64,000 nt of DNA from Cyanobacteria bacterium TGS_CYA1. GTDB taxonomy: Bacteria > Cyanobacteriota > Vampirovibrionia > Obscuribacterales > Obscuribacteraceae. Below the pieces are notes generated by a model that saw only the letters and a program-made list of their open reading frames with translations, was not told the origin of the DNA and ran no database searches. Position 1 is the stretch's first letter, and the number at the start of each line of letters is the position of its first letter. This document shows, in pieces, positions 43,338 through 51,917 of this stretch. Made by a program: the position numbers and the translations under genes. The stretch is taken from NCBI GenBank assembly GCA_026129135.1, contig JAHCIQ010000004.1, forward strand, positions 1 to 64,000, in the 5' to 3' direction.

Positions 43338-44396
43338 TTATTGTCTTTTGATATTGATCGATTCGCCTACGCTGTATATCTTCTTGTCTTGCGACTCGTG
43401 ATATGTACGCATCAATATTTCAGCAAGCAATCCCATTAAAATGAACTGAACGCCGAGCATCACGAACATACACACGAGCACCGGCAGTGGTGTTTCAATG
43501 AATGTAGTGTGATAAGCGAATTTGAGCACAAGCATCCAGGCGAAAGCTGCAAGACCGATCAAGAAGGACATCATGCCAGCCGTGCCGAACACATAAATTG
43601 GCTTGGTGAAATAAGTAGACATGAATTTGACTGTAATCAAATCGAGCACGACTTTGAAAGTACGATTGATGCCGTACTTCGACTGGCCAAACTGTCTTGC
43701 ATGGTGAGTAACTGGAATTTCAGTCACTTTTGCACCCTGCCAGGTTGCATAGATTGGAACGAAGCGGTGCATTTCGCCGTATAGACGAACATCCTTAATA
43801 ACTTCGCGACGATAAGCTTTGAGCGAACAGCCATAATCGTGCAGTCTCACTTTCGATATGTACGAAATAATTCTGTTTGCAGTCCATGAAGGTATGAGTC
43901 TGAGCCAGAGCCCGTCTTTTCTGTCTTTGCGCCAGCCTGACACAACGTCGTAGCCTTCGTCCATTTTGTCGAGCAGTGCCTTGATGTCGGCAGGGTCATT
44001 CTGCAAGTCTGCATCCATCGGGATGATTACTTTGCCCTGGGCATGTTCGATACCTGCAGCAAGGGCCGCGGTCTGTCCATAGTTGCGCACAAAGCGCACT
44101 ACCTTTATACGTTTGTCGTTCGCCGCCAATTTCTTCAATTCGGCAAAAGATGCATCCTTAGAGCCATCGTCGATGAGAATTACTTCCCAGGTGCGCTTGG
44201 TCGAAGTGAGCGAAATGAGAAGCTTGTCATACAACAACTCTAGGTTGTCTTCTTCGTTATATACCGGAATAATTACAGAAATTTCCGGTATGGTCATCTC
44301 TTCGCGCAATTCTCTGCTTGCGTCTGAGCCTGGCGCACAGTCAACTACATTGACCTGGGCGGTATTTGATTCGGTTATTGGTGTTAAACTTGGCAT
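43338..44396 (-). CDS. GT2 polyprenyl-phosphate glycosyltransferase (ArnC/DPM1-like)
   Basis: The 352-residue protein has a GT2 fold. It includes ISVIIPVYNEEDNLE at about 38, the VILIDDGSKDAS loop, and MDADLQNDP (the DxD region) near 130. Two C-terminal membrane segments (about 267-290 and 302-326) complete the ArnC/DPM1-like layout. It probably loads a sugar on a polyprenyl phosphate at the inner membrane. It is two bases upstream of the GT-C gene on the same strand, so the pair likely forms a carrier-lipid glycosylation route. Confidence 0.9.
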   Translation of the reverse strand: MPSLTPITESNTAQVNVVDCAPGSDASRELREEMTIPEISVIIPVYNEEDNLELLYDKLLISLTSTKRTWEVILIDDGSKDASFAELKKLAANDKRIKVVRFVRNYGQTAALAAGIEHAQGKVIIPMDADLQNDPADIKALLDKMDEGYDVVSGWRKDRKDGLWLRLIPSWTANRIISYISKVRLHDYGCSLKAYRREVIKDVRLYGEMHRFVPIYATWQGAKVTEIPVTHHARQFGQSKYGINRTFKVVLDLITVKFMSTYFTKPIYVFGTAGMMSFLIGLAAFAWMLVLKFAYHTTFIETPLPVLVCMFVMLGVQFILMGLLAEILMRTYHESQDKKIYSVGESINIKRQ

Positions 44397-44525
44397 CTGT
44401 CAATTATGCCTTTAATTAGCGATTTGATGCTCCACCTTGAGAACTTTTCATATTCCCAGTAATGATTTGTCGCATCATGTGTATGTGGCGTCTTAGCGTC
44501 CTTATTAGTTGTAGGTTAGAACAAA

Positions 44526-46502
44526 ATGTGTGGAATTGCCGGTTATATGAATCTCACGGGGAACCCTGTCGAGACCGGCGAGCGCATTCCCCTAGCCTCG
44601 ATGTGCGATTCGATAAAGCACAGGGGCCCTGACGAATGGGGCATGCAAGTGGTCGGACCTTCTGCCCTTGGAATGACCCGCCTATCTATAATTGATTTAA
44701 GCACCGGCAAACAGCCTATATCGAACCATGACGATTCGGTCTGGATTGTGTTCAACGGCGAAATATATAACTTTCAGGCACTGAAAGAAAGTTTGCTGCA
44801 AAAGGGCTACAAATTCAAAACCGGCACTGATACCGAAGTTATCTTACATTTATATCAGGAACACGGGCTTGCCTGTCTCGACCACCTGGAAGGCATGTTT
44901 GCCTTCGCCATTTACGACAAAAACAAGAAGCGCCTCCTTATCGCCCGCGACCGTATGGGCGAAAAACCTCTGCATTACGCCATAGTTGGCGACCATCTGG
45001 TCTTTTGCTCCGAAATAAAAGGTATCCTGGCTTTTCCTGGATTCAAAAAGGAAGTCGACACATTCGCTTTGCGCCAGTATATGGCGCTTGAATATGTGCC
45101 TGCACCGCGCTCCATTTTTGCTGGCATCAACAAATTGCCGCCCGCATCTTATTTGCTGGTCGAAAACGGACAAATCAAAACAGAGACTTACTGGCAAATT
45201 CCACGGACAGAAAATCAGATGGGCGAGCAAGAAGCGCTCACTCGCTTAAAAGACTTGCTCGATGAGTCCATCAAATTGCGTCTGATTTCAGATGTTCCAC
45301 TTGGAGTATTCTTGTCTGGCGGAATAGATTCGTCACTCATTACTGCCATGGCAAGCAAGCATGTAGGCCACAAATTGCAGACCTTTTCTATAGGATTCGA
45401 AGAATCATCTTTCGATGAGTCGAGTCACGCACAAGCCGTAGCCGATCATATTGGCACGAGCCACACAATGAAGAAACTGACATCTGGAGCCATTGTGCAG
45501 TCGGTTTCTAAGCTCTGGGAATATCTCGATGAACCTCTTGCTGATGCATCGATAATTCCAACTTATCTATTGAGCAAAATGACCAAAGAGTCCGTAACCG
45601 TAGCTCTATCGGGCGATGCGGGCGACGAACTGCTTGGTGGTTACCCGACATATCTGGCTCACAACCTTGCCTCTATGTTCAACATCATTCCATCTGGTGT
45701 CTTGCACAGAGTTATTAATCCTATGGTTTCGATGCTTCCTGTTTCACACAACAATTTGAGTTTTGATTTCAAAGTCAAACGCTTTCTGGGCAGTGTGGAC
45801 AAACAGGCTACCGAGCGCCATTTCCGCTGGATGGGCAGTATCGCGCCTGAAAAACACAAAGACTTGTTCGTCAAAGAGTTCAGGCAGAAGCTTGCAGGAG
45901 CCGAGCCTGTGACCTATCAAAAATTAGTAGACCAAATTGACTGGGATTATTTTGGTCATGTTGGACGCAAATTAGGCAAAGGCAGCCTGATTAATAACAT
46001 CATGCACCTGGATTTGCTTACTTATCTTGCCGATGACCTACTCGTGAAGTCTGACCGTGCCTCGATGGCCGCTTCACTTGAAGTAAGAGTTCCATTCCTT
46101 GCATATCCAGTAGTCGAGTTTGCACGCCAGTTGCCGCCAGATTTGAAACTCAAGGGCTTCAGAACCAAATATCTTTTGCGCAAGCTAGCGTCGCAGTATC
46201 TGCCCGAAAGCATAGTGGAGCGACCCAAAAAAGGCTTCGGCATTCCAGTTGCTCGCTGGCTGCAGTCAGACTTGAAGCCTCTAGTAGACAGACTTTTGTC
46301 GCGCGAATATATTGGCGAACAAAATATTTTCCAGTGGGAAACAGTAAGCAGTCTTCTCGAAGACCACATGCAGAAGCGCGCCGACCGCCGCAAAGAGCTC
46401 TGGACCATGCTCATGTTCCAGTGCTGGTGGGACAAGTATTTTGCCGATGGACGATGCGTGGGCGAAGAGTCGAGTCTCCAAAGCTCTTTCGCTTTAAAAT
46501 AG
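44526..46502 (+). CDS. asnB: Asparagine synthase (glutamine-hydrolysing)
   Basis: The 658-residue protein begins with the N-terminal nucleophile Cys2 in MCGIAGY. It has a glutaminase domain (about 2-210, with NGEIYNF and HRGPDEWG) and a synthetase domain with the SGGIDSS ATP pyrophosphatase loop. Paralogues in polysaccharide clusters often amidate uronic or amino sugars and not aspartate. Since it lies next to envelope sugar genes, that alternative cannot be excluded. ATG 44526 is forced by the requirement for Cys2. Confidence 0.93.
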   Translation: MCGIAGYMNLTGNPVETGERIPLASMCDSIKHRGPDEWGMQVVGPSALGMTRLSIIDLSTGKQPISNHDDSVWIVFNGEIYNFQALKESLLQKGYKFKTGTDTEVILHLYQEHGLACLDHLEGMFAFAIYDKNKKRLLIARDRMGEKPLHYAIVGDHLVFCSEIKGILAFPGFKKEVDTFALRQYMALEYVPAPRSIFAGINKLPPASYLLVENGQIKTETYWQIPRTENQMGEQEALTRLKDLLDESIKLRLISDVPLGVFLSGGIDSSLITAMASKHVGHKLQTFSIGFEESSFDESSHAQAVADHIGTSHTMKKLTSGAIVQSVSKLWEYLDEPLADASIIPTYLLSKMTKESVTVALSGDAGDELLGGYPTYLAHNLASMFNIIPSGVLHRVINPMVSMLPVSHNNLSFDFKVKRFLGSVDKQATERHFRWMGSIAPEKHKDLFVKEFRQKLAGAEPVTYQKLVDQIDWDYFGHVGRKLGKGSLINNIMHLDLLTYLADDLLVKSDRASMAASLEVRVPFLAYPVVEFARQLPPDLKLKGFRTKYLLRKLASQYLPESIVERPKKGFGIPVARWLQSDLKPLVDRLLSREYIGEQNIFQWETVSSLLEDHMQKRADRRKELWTMLMFQCWWDKYFADGRCVGEESSLQSSFALK

Positions 46503-46559
46503 TATTGAATGAAAAATCGAGCGCGCTACTTGATGCTTGTACTGGCAGGTATTGCCTGC
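46494..46559 (+). repeat. 66-bp direct repeat, copy 1
   Basis: This segment spans the last codons of asnB through the signal sequence of the first lipoprotein. It matches 47679-47744 at 63 of 66 positions, including 28 identical bases at the start. The two copies bracket the first lipoprotein gene. Confidence 0.9.
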
Positions 46560-47687
46560 CTATTTGTGTTATCTAGCTGCGCACCAAGAACTATGGAAAT
46601 GCCCAAGGCTGAAAGAGCTGAAAGGAGACATCCACCAGTTAAACCTCGATGCACCAGGACTGTAGTTAGATACTTTCCAGGTAAGACTCAAACTTTACAT
46701 AATTTGGTGTTCATCGATGGACAGTACATTTTAGTTACAGAATTACTTGATAGCAAAAGCTATGAAGCACCGCTTTTGTATTATCGGTTAAACCTCAAAG
46801 ATTTGACTGTGAGCCCCTATCAAAATGCAATCCTAGGTGAAAATCAAAAACTCGAAGGTGTGTTTTCGTTTAACAAAGGTGCACTTTTTCTTGTTTCGAA
46901 GAATGAACATTTTTCCGTAATCTTGAAATATGCTGAAAAGATCACTAATATTCCTCTGCCTTTTGTTAACAAGGAAGTCGTTAATCAATCGAGATTTTAT
47001 GTAGATCAAAATAAACTCTTTATCTATTGGGGTGGCCGGCTCTTGCAGTGGGATATCCAGAATGGCAAAGTTGGACCATGCATTGAGATAAAGACTGATT
47101 TCGGAATTCAGCCGGGAAGTTGTTGTTTTCCTTTTATTGACAATTTTGAAAACGGAAAACTCTGGTTGAGCAATGATACTGGAAGTGTTTATCTATTTGA
47201 TTTGAAAACGCGAATAAGGACAGTTGTGAAAAAAGGGTCTCAAAATCACAATTTCAACTTTGCGCCTGACAAGAGTGGACGTAATTGGACTTGGCACGTA
47301 TCAAACAAGAATTTGGGACACACTCTAGACGCTGTTCTCTTTGACCTTGTATGCAGTGAAAAAGGGCAGTTTGTTTCAAAATATGAGTTAACTGGTATCC
47401 AAAACCTTTTCTTTGACAAAAATGACGTACCGATGGTTTGGACTAAAAGTGGAGCCGTTTTAAAATTGGTTGGAGACAAATTTGTTCAATTAATTGAGAG
47501 TCCTGAGTTTTCTCAAAAGACTCGTTCATGGGCAGATGCAGTCGTGCTAGAAGACGGCAGAATATGTTTATACTGGAAATTCAGTAGAGATCCAGACGAA
47601 GAGAAGGTCAACGACCCGATTTTGAAAATCATTGACCTGGAAAAGAACGAATATGAAGTGATGCGTTTTCCTTTTCAATTAAAATAG
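46509..47687 (+). CDS. Lipoprotein, beta-propeller-like, paralogue 1
   Basis: The 392-residue protein has a lipoprotein signal peptide with the lipobox LSSC (about 21-24). The mature region is beta-rich with spaced GRLLQWDI, LWLSNDTG and VYLFDLKTR repeats suggestive of a beta-propeller. The following gene encodes a diverged paralogue with the same layout, and the first 21 residues are almost identical. It follows asnB by six bases. Function is not recognised. Confidence 0.78.
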   Translation: MKNRARYLMLVLAGIACLFVLSSCAPRTMEMPKAERAERRHPPVKPRCTRTVVRYFPGKTQTLHNLVFIDGQYILVTELLDSKSYEAPLLYYRLNLKDLTVSPYQNAILGENQKLEGVFSFNKGALFLVSKNEHFSVILKYAEKITNIPLPFVNKEVVNQSRFYVDQNKLFIYWGGRLLQWDIQNGKVGPCIEIKTDFGIQPGSCCFPFIDNFENGKLWLSNDTGSVYLFDLKTRIRTVVKKGSQNHNFNFAPDKSGRNWTWHVSNKNLGHTLDAVLFDLVCSEKGQFVSKYELTGIQNLFFDKNDVPMVWTKSGAVLKLVGDKFVQLIESPEFSQKTRSWADAVVLEDGRICLYWKFSRDPDEEKVNDPILKIIDLEKNEYEVMRFPFQLK

Positions 47688-47744
47688 TATTGAATGAAAA
47701 ATCGAGAGTGCTATTTGATGCTTGTACTGGCAGGTATTGCCTGC
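47679..47744 (+). repeat. 66-bp direct repeat, copy 2
   Basis: Second copy of the repeat described at 46494-46559, spanning the last codons of the first lipoprotein through the signal sequence of the second. Only three mismatches separate the copies, although the mature proteins have diverged strongly. Confidence 0.9.
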
Positions 47745-48890
47745 ACTGCGTTGTTGGCTGGTTGTACAAAAAAAATTGATCAAGACAAACAGAGTAATGA
47801 TCGAATCGAGGAAAAGAGCTTTGCGCTCAAACCTCGTCTTTCAAAAACTGTCATAAATAAAATGCCTTCAAAATTTGAATGCTTGATCGGATTGCTTGAA
47901 TTTGACGGGCACTGCATATTAGCTGCTAATAGCGTAGAAGAGTGTCCGGAAGAAGACGAATTATCATTTTATAAAATGGACCTTAAAGACCTTACTGTTA
48001 AACCGTTCCAGATCTGCGCGACAAATCAGAAGGTTTGCTTTTGGAATCAATTCGATAAAGCAATACTTTTCGTCACCAGATCCAAAGGGCAGTTTTTTAT
48101 AGTTGTGATGGGAGCTGGACCTACACTAAATATACCTTTGCCTTGCCACGACAATAATTTTTACACCGTTCCTCAGCCGTTTTTAGATCGAGATAGGCTT
48201 TTTGTTCTATTTGGCGACAGACTCTTGCAATGGAATATCAACAAAGGGAGAGCTCAATCTCTTCCCGAATCCAAGCTAGTAAGATTGAGTTATCCAGGTT
48301 GGGAGAAATCAGATCGCTCATCTGCTACGCCTATCATTGAAAGTATCAGTGGAGATAAGCTTTGGATCCTCGATGCTTTTAACTCGTATTACAATTTCGA
48401 TTTAAAATCCAACAAAACCACACTTGTTAGTGAAAATCAGGGCAAGCATGGAGATTCACTCGTTTGTGACAAGCATAAGCGTCAATGGACTTGGTACTGG
48501 ACTGGAAAATCTGAGTTGAAAGACAGTCGAGGAGTGCCAAGGAAACTGATTTTCAATCTGACATGTCGTGATAAGGGGCGTTTGATCACTGAATATAAGG
48601 TTCTAGACATCGTAAATGTATTCTTCGATAAAGCAGACAATCCGCTCATTTTGACCAAAGACAGTACCATTCTCAAGTTGATGAATGGCAAGTGGGCGGT
48701 ATTTCAAGATTTGGATTTCTTGCCATTAGATGAATCAAAAAGCGCCTCGATTCTTGAAGACGGCAGAATTGCTATCATTTCGAGACCTACCAGGGATCCT
48801 CGCATGGGCAAGCGATTTGACCCTTCCATTTCTATTATCAATCCGGAAACTAACGACTACGAAATAGCCTATTTCTCCTATATTTATTAG
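47694..48890 (+). CDS. Lipoprotein, beta-propeller-like, paralogue 2
   Basis: The 398-residue protein has the lipobox LAGC (about 21-24) and the same domain plan as the upstream gene, with the aligned segment RLLQWNINKG and a C-terminal SILEDGRI block present in both. Overall similarity outside the signal peptide is limited by eye. It is six bases after the previous stop. It is an envelope lipoprotein of unknown function arising by tandem duplication. Confidence 0.78.
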   Translation: MKNRECYLMLVLAGIACTALLAGCTKKIDQDKQSNDRIEEKSFALKPRLSKTVINKMPSKFECLIGLLEFDGHCILAANSVEECPEEDELSFYKMDLKDLTVKPFQICATNQKVCFWNQFDKAILFVTRSKGQFFIVVMGAGPTLNIPLPCHDNNFYTVPQPFLDRDRLFVLFGDRLLQWNINKGRAQSLPESKLVRLSYPGWEKSDRSSATPIIESISGDKLWILDAFNSYYNFDLKSNKTTLVSENQGKHGDSLVCDKHKRQWTWYWTGKSELKDSRGVPRKLIFNLTCRDKGRLITEYKVLDIVNVFFDKADNPLILTKDSTILKLMNGKWAVFQDLDFLPLDESKSASILEDGRIAIISRPTRDPRMGKRFDPSISIINPETNDYEIAYFSYIY

Positions 48891-48966
48891 ATTTTCTTAG
48901 TAACTACTTGTATATCTGCAATTAAATGCTAAATTGTCAAGTGGTAGGTATGGAGTCTGGGAATCC

Positions 48967-49527
48967 ATGTCAACACTGACTTCTCGTCGTCCCTCCCCGG
49001 ACGTCTTGCATGAACAAAATCATGCAGTAGATTTGGTTCAAATAAAATCGCAACGAGTAGCCTGGGAAATTCTTGCGATGCTTTCGCGCGTGACCGAAGC
49101 TGCTTCGCTCCGTCCAGAATCGACTTTGACATGCAAAAGATTCAAAGGCAAAGTCAGCCACAGCAATTTCAAGCTCGCTTATACAAGCGGACTCAACCCC
49201 TTTGTGCGCAATATTCAAGGTCGCGTCGTTCCCATGGATGGTGGTTGTCTTATACAGTACAGAATGGAAATGAGCACGATGGCACGCCTTATTTTCGCTA
49301 CCTGGTTCATGGCAGTCATGACTCTTTGTGTCACCAAAGTCGGATCCGCGATGATGCATGGTATCGCCCCTGGTGGCTACGACGATTTTGTAATGATATT
49401 CCTCATCGTGATGTTCAGCTTTTATGTTACCCAACTTTTGCTCAACGAAGGAAAACACCAGGAAGCGCAAATAGAGCAGTTCTTGCTAGAGCTTGCATGC
49501 GGGCGCAGAACTAGAGTTGCGGTTTGA
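48967..49527 (+). CDS. Small membrane protein, paralogue of the next gene
   Basis: From ATG 48967 the 186-residue protein has a soluble N-terminal part (about 1-100) with a FKGKVSHSNFKLAY strand region and NIQGRV. Two membrane segments follow (about 105-128 and 138-160). The same order (FKG, QGRV, two membrane helices) occurs in the next gene, so the two are related. The frame is open to TTG 48934, but the ATG has a nearby GGGA site. Function unknown. Confidence 0.65.
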   Translation: MSTLTSRRPSPDVLHEQNHAVDLVQIKSQRVAWEILAMLSRVTEAASLRPESTLTCKRFKGKVSHSNFKLAYTSGLNPFVRNIQGRVVPMDGGCLIQYRMEMSTMARLIFATWFMAVMTLCVTKVGSAMMHGIAPGGYDDFVMIFLIVMFSFYVTQLLLNEGKHQEAQIEQFLLELACGRRTRVAV

Positions 49528-49556
49528 CGTTCGTCTAAAAAGGGTATTCATTTTGA

Positions 49557-50138
49557 ATGCCGGACGAAAATCAAAACAATGTTTTCTTTCTCGATTATTT
49601 GGGTGCAAAATACACTCATTCTTTTGAAGCGTGTATGAGTGCAGATGATTTTCTCAACCAGATAAAACAAACTGCAGACATTCCTTCTAACGTGCTCGAA
49701 CCTGGCGAGACGCCTGGTGGAAAGACCTTCAAAGGTTTTGTATTAGGCAAGCATTTTACCTTGAAGAAAAAAGTTTTTGGTATGCCAGGTCAATATGTTC
49801 GCGAATTGCAGGGCCGTGTGAGCGAAATAAAAATCGGCAATAAATCAAAGACCAGAGTAGAAGTTCGAATGGTCGATGCTCCAGGCGTTGTCGTCACTAA
49901 GTACACTGCTTATGCGTTTGGTGGACTAATCGGTACATTCATCATTATCAAAACATTTTTCTTTAATTCTTTTGGCGATTCCTTAGTCTGGCTTTATTTG
50001 CTTGGTGCATTATCTCTGATTTTTCTTTTGTACAATGCCGGGCGGCAGATGGCTTTTCGTCACGAAGAGGAAGTGCTGGATCACGTCAAAAAAATTGCTG
50101 CCGGTGTAGTTCCCAACCCCGACAGCATTTTAGACTGA
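49557..50138 (+). CDS. Small membrane protein, unknown
   Basis: The 193-residue protein has an N-terminal soluble domain with TFKGFVLGKHFTLKKK and ELQGRVSEIKIG, then two membrane segments (about 120-140 and 148-165) and a charged tail. It resembles the preceding gene in layout and likely shares its role. AAGGG precedes the start. It is convergent with the HPF-like gene. Confidence 0.7.
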   Translation: MPDENQNNVFFLDYLGAKYTHSFEACMSADDFLNQIKQTADIPSNVLEPGETPGGKTFKGFVLGKHFTLKKKVFGMPGQYVRELQGRVSEIKIGNKSKTRVEVRMVDAPGVVVTKYTAYAFGGLIGTFIIIKTFFFNSFGDSLVWLYLLGALSLIFLLYNAGRQMAFRHEEEVLDHVKKIAAGVVPNPDSILD

Positions 50139-50166
50139 TTTAGTTTTTAGTTAGTTCTTTTGTTCG

Positions 50167-50718
50167 TCAGATTCTCAAGCGAACTGTGCTAGCTTGAGGT
50201 CCATCTACACCTTGTTGTTCGGTGTAAATAACCTCCGAGCCCAAGCGCAGATCGTCAAAGCTGTGATCGACCAGAGCATTAGAATGGAAGTAGATTTCTC
50301 TTCCATCTACGGTCTCTAGAAAACCGTAACCTTGTTCTTGAAATAGTTGTGTTATTCGAGCCGAAGGTGGAGCTTCGTGTGCTTTGGTCTCGCCTCTGCG
50401 TTTGCGTGTGTGTTCTTCGAGCTGTCTTTTGGCAGCATCGAATGCATCACGGACGGTGCTCATCATTCCATCGTCACCATTGGTTTGAGCCTCTGATGTA
50501 CGTTTCACAACTATGTCTTTTTCTGGAACACTTAAATTCAAACTGACTTCGAATGTATTACCTTTTGTATGATGTTTGTGTGGCATTTCGATTGTGACGC
50601 GACAAGCCGTTATGCGGTCATGAATCTTCTCCAGCTTCTCCGCTTTTTCTCTGATTGCTTGTTCAACTCTGTCGCTGCGTCCGACATTTCTAAATACGAC
50701 TTGAATAGGTGATTTCAT
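50167..50718 (-). CDS. HPF/RaiA ribosome hibernation factor fused to cold-shock domain
   Basis: From ATG 50718 the 183-residue protein has an HPF/RaiA (S30AE) domain at about 1-105: a VVFRNVGRSDRVEQAIREKAEKLEKI start and the KHHTKGNTFEVSLNLSVP strand. A C-terminal cold-shock OB-fold follows (about 120-183), with GYGFLETVDGREIYFHSNAL matching the RNP-type nucleic-acid motifs. GAGG precedes this start. HPF binds the 30S decoding centre and inactivates ribosomes. The cold-shock part probably adds RNA binding. Long HPFs usually carry a different C-terminal dimerisation domain. Confidence 0.88.
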   Translation of the reverse strand: MKSPIQVVFRNVGRSDRVEQAIREKAEKLEKIHDRITACRVTIEMPHKHHTKGNTFEVSLNLSVPEKDIVVKRTSEAQTNGDDGMMSTVRDAFDAAKRQLEEHTRKRRGETKAHEAPPSARITQLFQEQGYGFLETVDGREIYFHSNALVDHSFDDLRLGSEVIYTEQQGVDGPQASTVRLRI

Positions 50719-50816
50719 TAAATATCCTCGTATTCTAATCAAATAAAAATGAGGCTCCACTTCTCCATTTGAGCCTTATGACTGACAAATTAATGATGTA
50801 ATTTCATCTAAAAGAG

Positions 50817-51089
50817 CTATTCCCTTTTAAATTTTCCTCTAACCTTTGCAAAAACGGGTGCAAAAACGGGCGCTATTTTCTCCCAAACGGCTAAAACGAA
50901 GAGCCCGCCTATACCACAGGCCAGTCCCATATCTAGGAATGCCAGGTATATAGCGTACAAATAATCAAGAGATCCGCAAATTTCACTTGGTAACTGTCGC
51001 AATTGAGTGACAGCGACCATCGAGAAGTATGCGCCCCCAATTAAAAATGGAATGAAAAATGAGAGTACTCTAGTACGTTCGTTTGTCAA
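50817..51089 (-). CDS. Small two-helix membrane protein
   Basis: The 90-residue protein has two hydrophobic segments (about 8-27 and 43-68) and a basic C-terminus (KVRGKFKRE). Near the end, an APVF pair arises from a 12-bp DNA duplication (about 50846-50869). It has no known family. Its status is less certain because it is short and hydrophobic. Confidence 0.5.
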   Translation of the reverse strand: MTNERTRVLSFFIPFLIGGAYFSMVAVTQLRQLPSEICGSLDYLYAIYLAFLDMGLACGIGGLFVLAVWEKIAPVFAPVFAKVRGKFKRE

Positions 51090-51226
51090 GGTTTAGTCCT
51101 CGAAATATCTATTCCCAGAATTGACCAAAAAATGGCGCAAACATTAAGCCTGTTGGTCGAACAGCCACAAGAATCAGGGACCATGCTGTAAAATACGTGA
51201 TTCGGAGTTTGCTTGGAGAAAACAAT

Positions 51227-51673
51227 ATGCATACCAAAGTAGATAAAAAAAGAGTGGTCGAGTGCCTGAATATGGCTCTTGAAAAAGAACTCGCCGCAAT
51301 GGTCCGTTATTTGCACCATTCCTTTATTGTGATTGGTCCTGGTCGCGGTCCCCTGGTAGAGCTTTTTAGAGGGCTCGCCACAGATTCGATGAATCACGCT
51401 ATTCAACTGGGCGAGAAAATCGTTGCACTCGATGGTCACCCATCGGTCAAAGTTGAGAAAGTGGAAGAACCCGGTGATCAAACACTCGAAGAAATGCTTC
51501 AAGAAGACATCGCTATGGAGGCAAGCCATATCGAAATGTACGAAGAGCATTTGGAAGAGTTTTCCAAAGATCTGATTTTAAAACTGATGTACGAAAACAT
51601 CGTTTTAGAAGAAGCTTCTCACTACGAGAGTCTTCACATGTATCTTAGACATGGTACACCAGCATACAAATAA
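51227..51673 (+). CDS. Ferritin-like diiron protein
   Basis: From ATG 51227, preceded by GGAGAA, the 148-residue helical protein has Glu in LEKELAAMVRYLHHS and a DSMNHAIQLGEKIVAL helix. Further on are EDIAMEASHIEMYEEH and ENIVLEEASHYESL. The repeated ExxH pattern is the four-helix-bundle diiron site of bacterioferritin/DPS-like proteins. It may store iron or detoxify peroxide. It is followed after 10 bases by the SelW-like gene and then the FKBP, forming a compact operon. Confidence 0.85.
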   Translation: MHTKVDKKRVVECLNMALEKELAAMVRYLHHSFIVIGPGRGPLVELFRGLATDSMNHAIQLGEKIVALDGHPSVKVEKVEEPGDQTLEEMLQEDIAMEASHIEMYEEHLEEFSKDLILKLMYENIVLEEASHYESLHMYLRHGTPAYK

Positions 51674-51683
51674 GGAACACACA

Positions 51684-51917
51684 ATGCAGTCAGTCAAAAT
51701 CACATATTGCGGATCTTGAGGCTACAAGAACCGTGCCGTCAGTTTGGCGGCAGACCTGAGACAAAAATTCGGAATAGACTCCGAACTGGTACAATCTTCA
51801 GGTGGTGTCTTCGAGGTTGAATTCAACGACAAGTTGTTGTTTTCAAAACACTCTCTAGGACGCTTTCCCGGCGATACCGAAGTACAAGATTTGATAAGAG
51901 GTGAGCACCATCATTAA
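51684..51917 (+). CDS. SelW/Rdx-family selenoprotein with in-frame UGA (Sec12)
   Basis: Starting at ATG 51684 with AAGGAA six bases upstream, this 77-residue protein reads through a TGA at 51717-51719. Codons 9-12 are Cys-Gly-Ser-TGA followed by Gly-Tyr, which is the SelW CxxU redox site. The rest is a good Rdx/SelW fold: KNRAVSLAADLRQKFGID, GGVFEVEFNDKLLFSKH and LGRFPGDTEVQDLI. Family members with CxxU or CxxC act as thiol redox proteins. Conventional gene finders break this gene at the TGA. It could be a pseudogene, but full conservation past the TGA and a SECIS-like hairpin argue for selenocysteine. Confidence 0.82.
51734..51752 (+). promoter_or_regulatory. Candidate bacterial SECIS hairpin
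   Basis: Seven bases TGCCGTC (51734-51740) pair with GGCGGCA (51746-51752), with one G-U pair, around the five-base loop AGTTT. The loop starts 21 bases after the TGA and has G as its second base. Published bacterial SECIS rules require an apical loop about 16-37 bases downstream with a G in the first two loop positions. The hairpin fits these by eye; free energy was not computed. Confidence 0.6.

Noticed and set aside
51684-51917. SelW-like gene as a simple pseudogene with a nonsense TGA
   Set aside because: The TGA is exactly at the redox position, the frame stays intact with conserved family residues for 65 codons after it, and a SECIS-like hairpin follows. I keep the pseudogene as a minor alternative.
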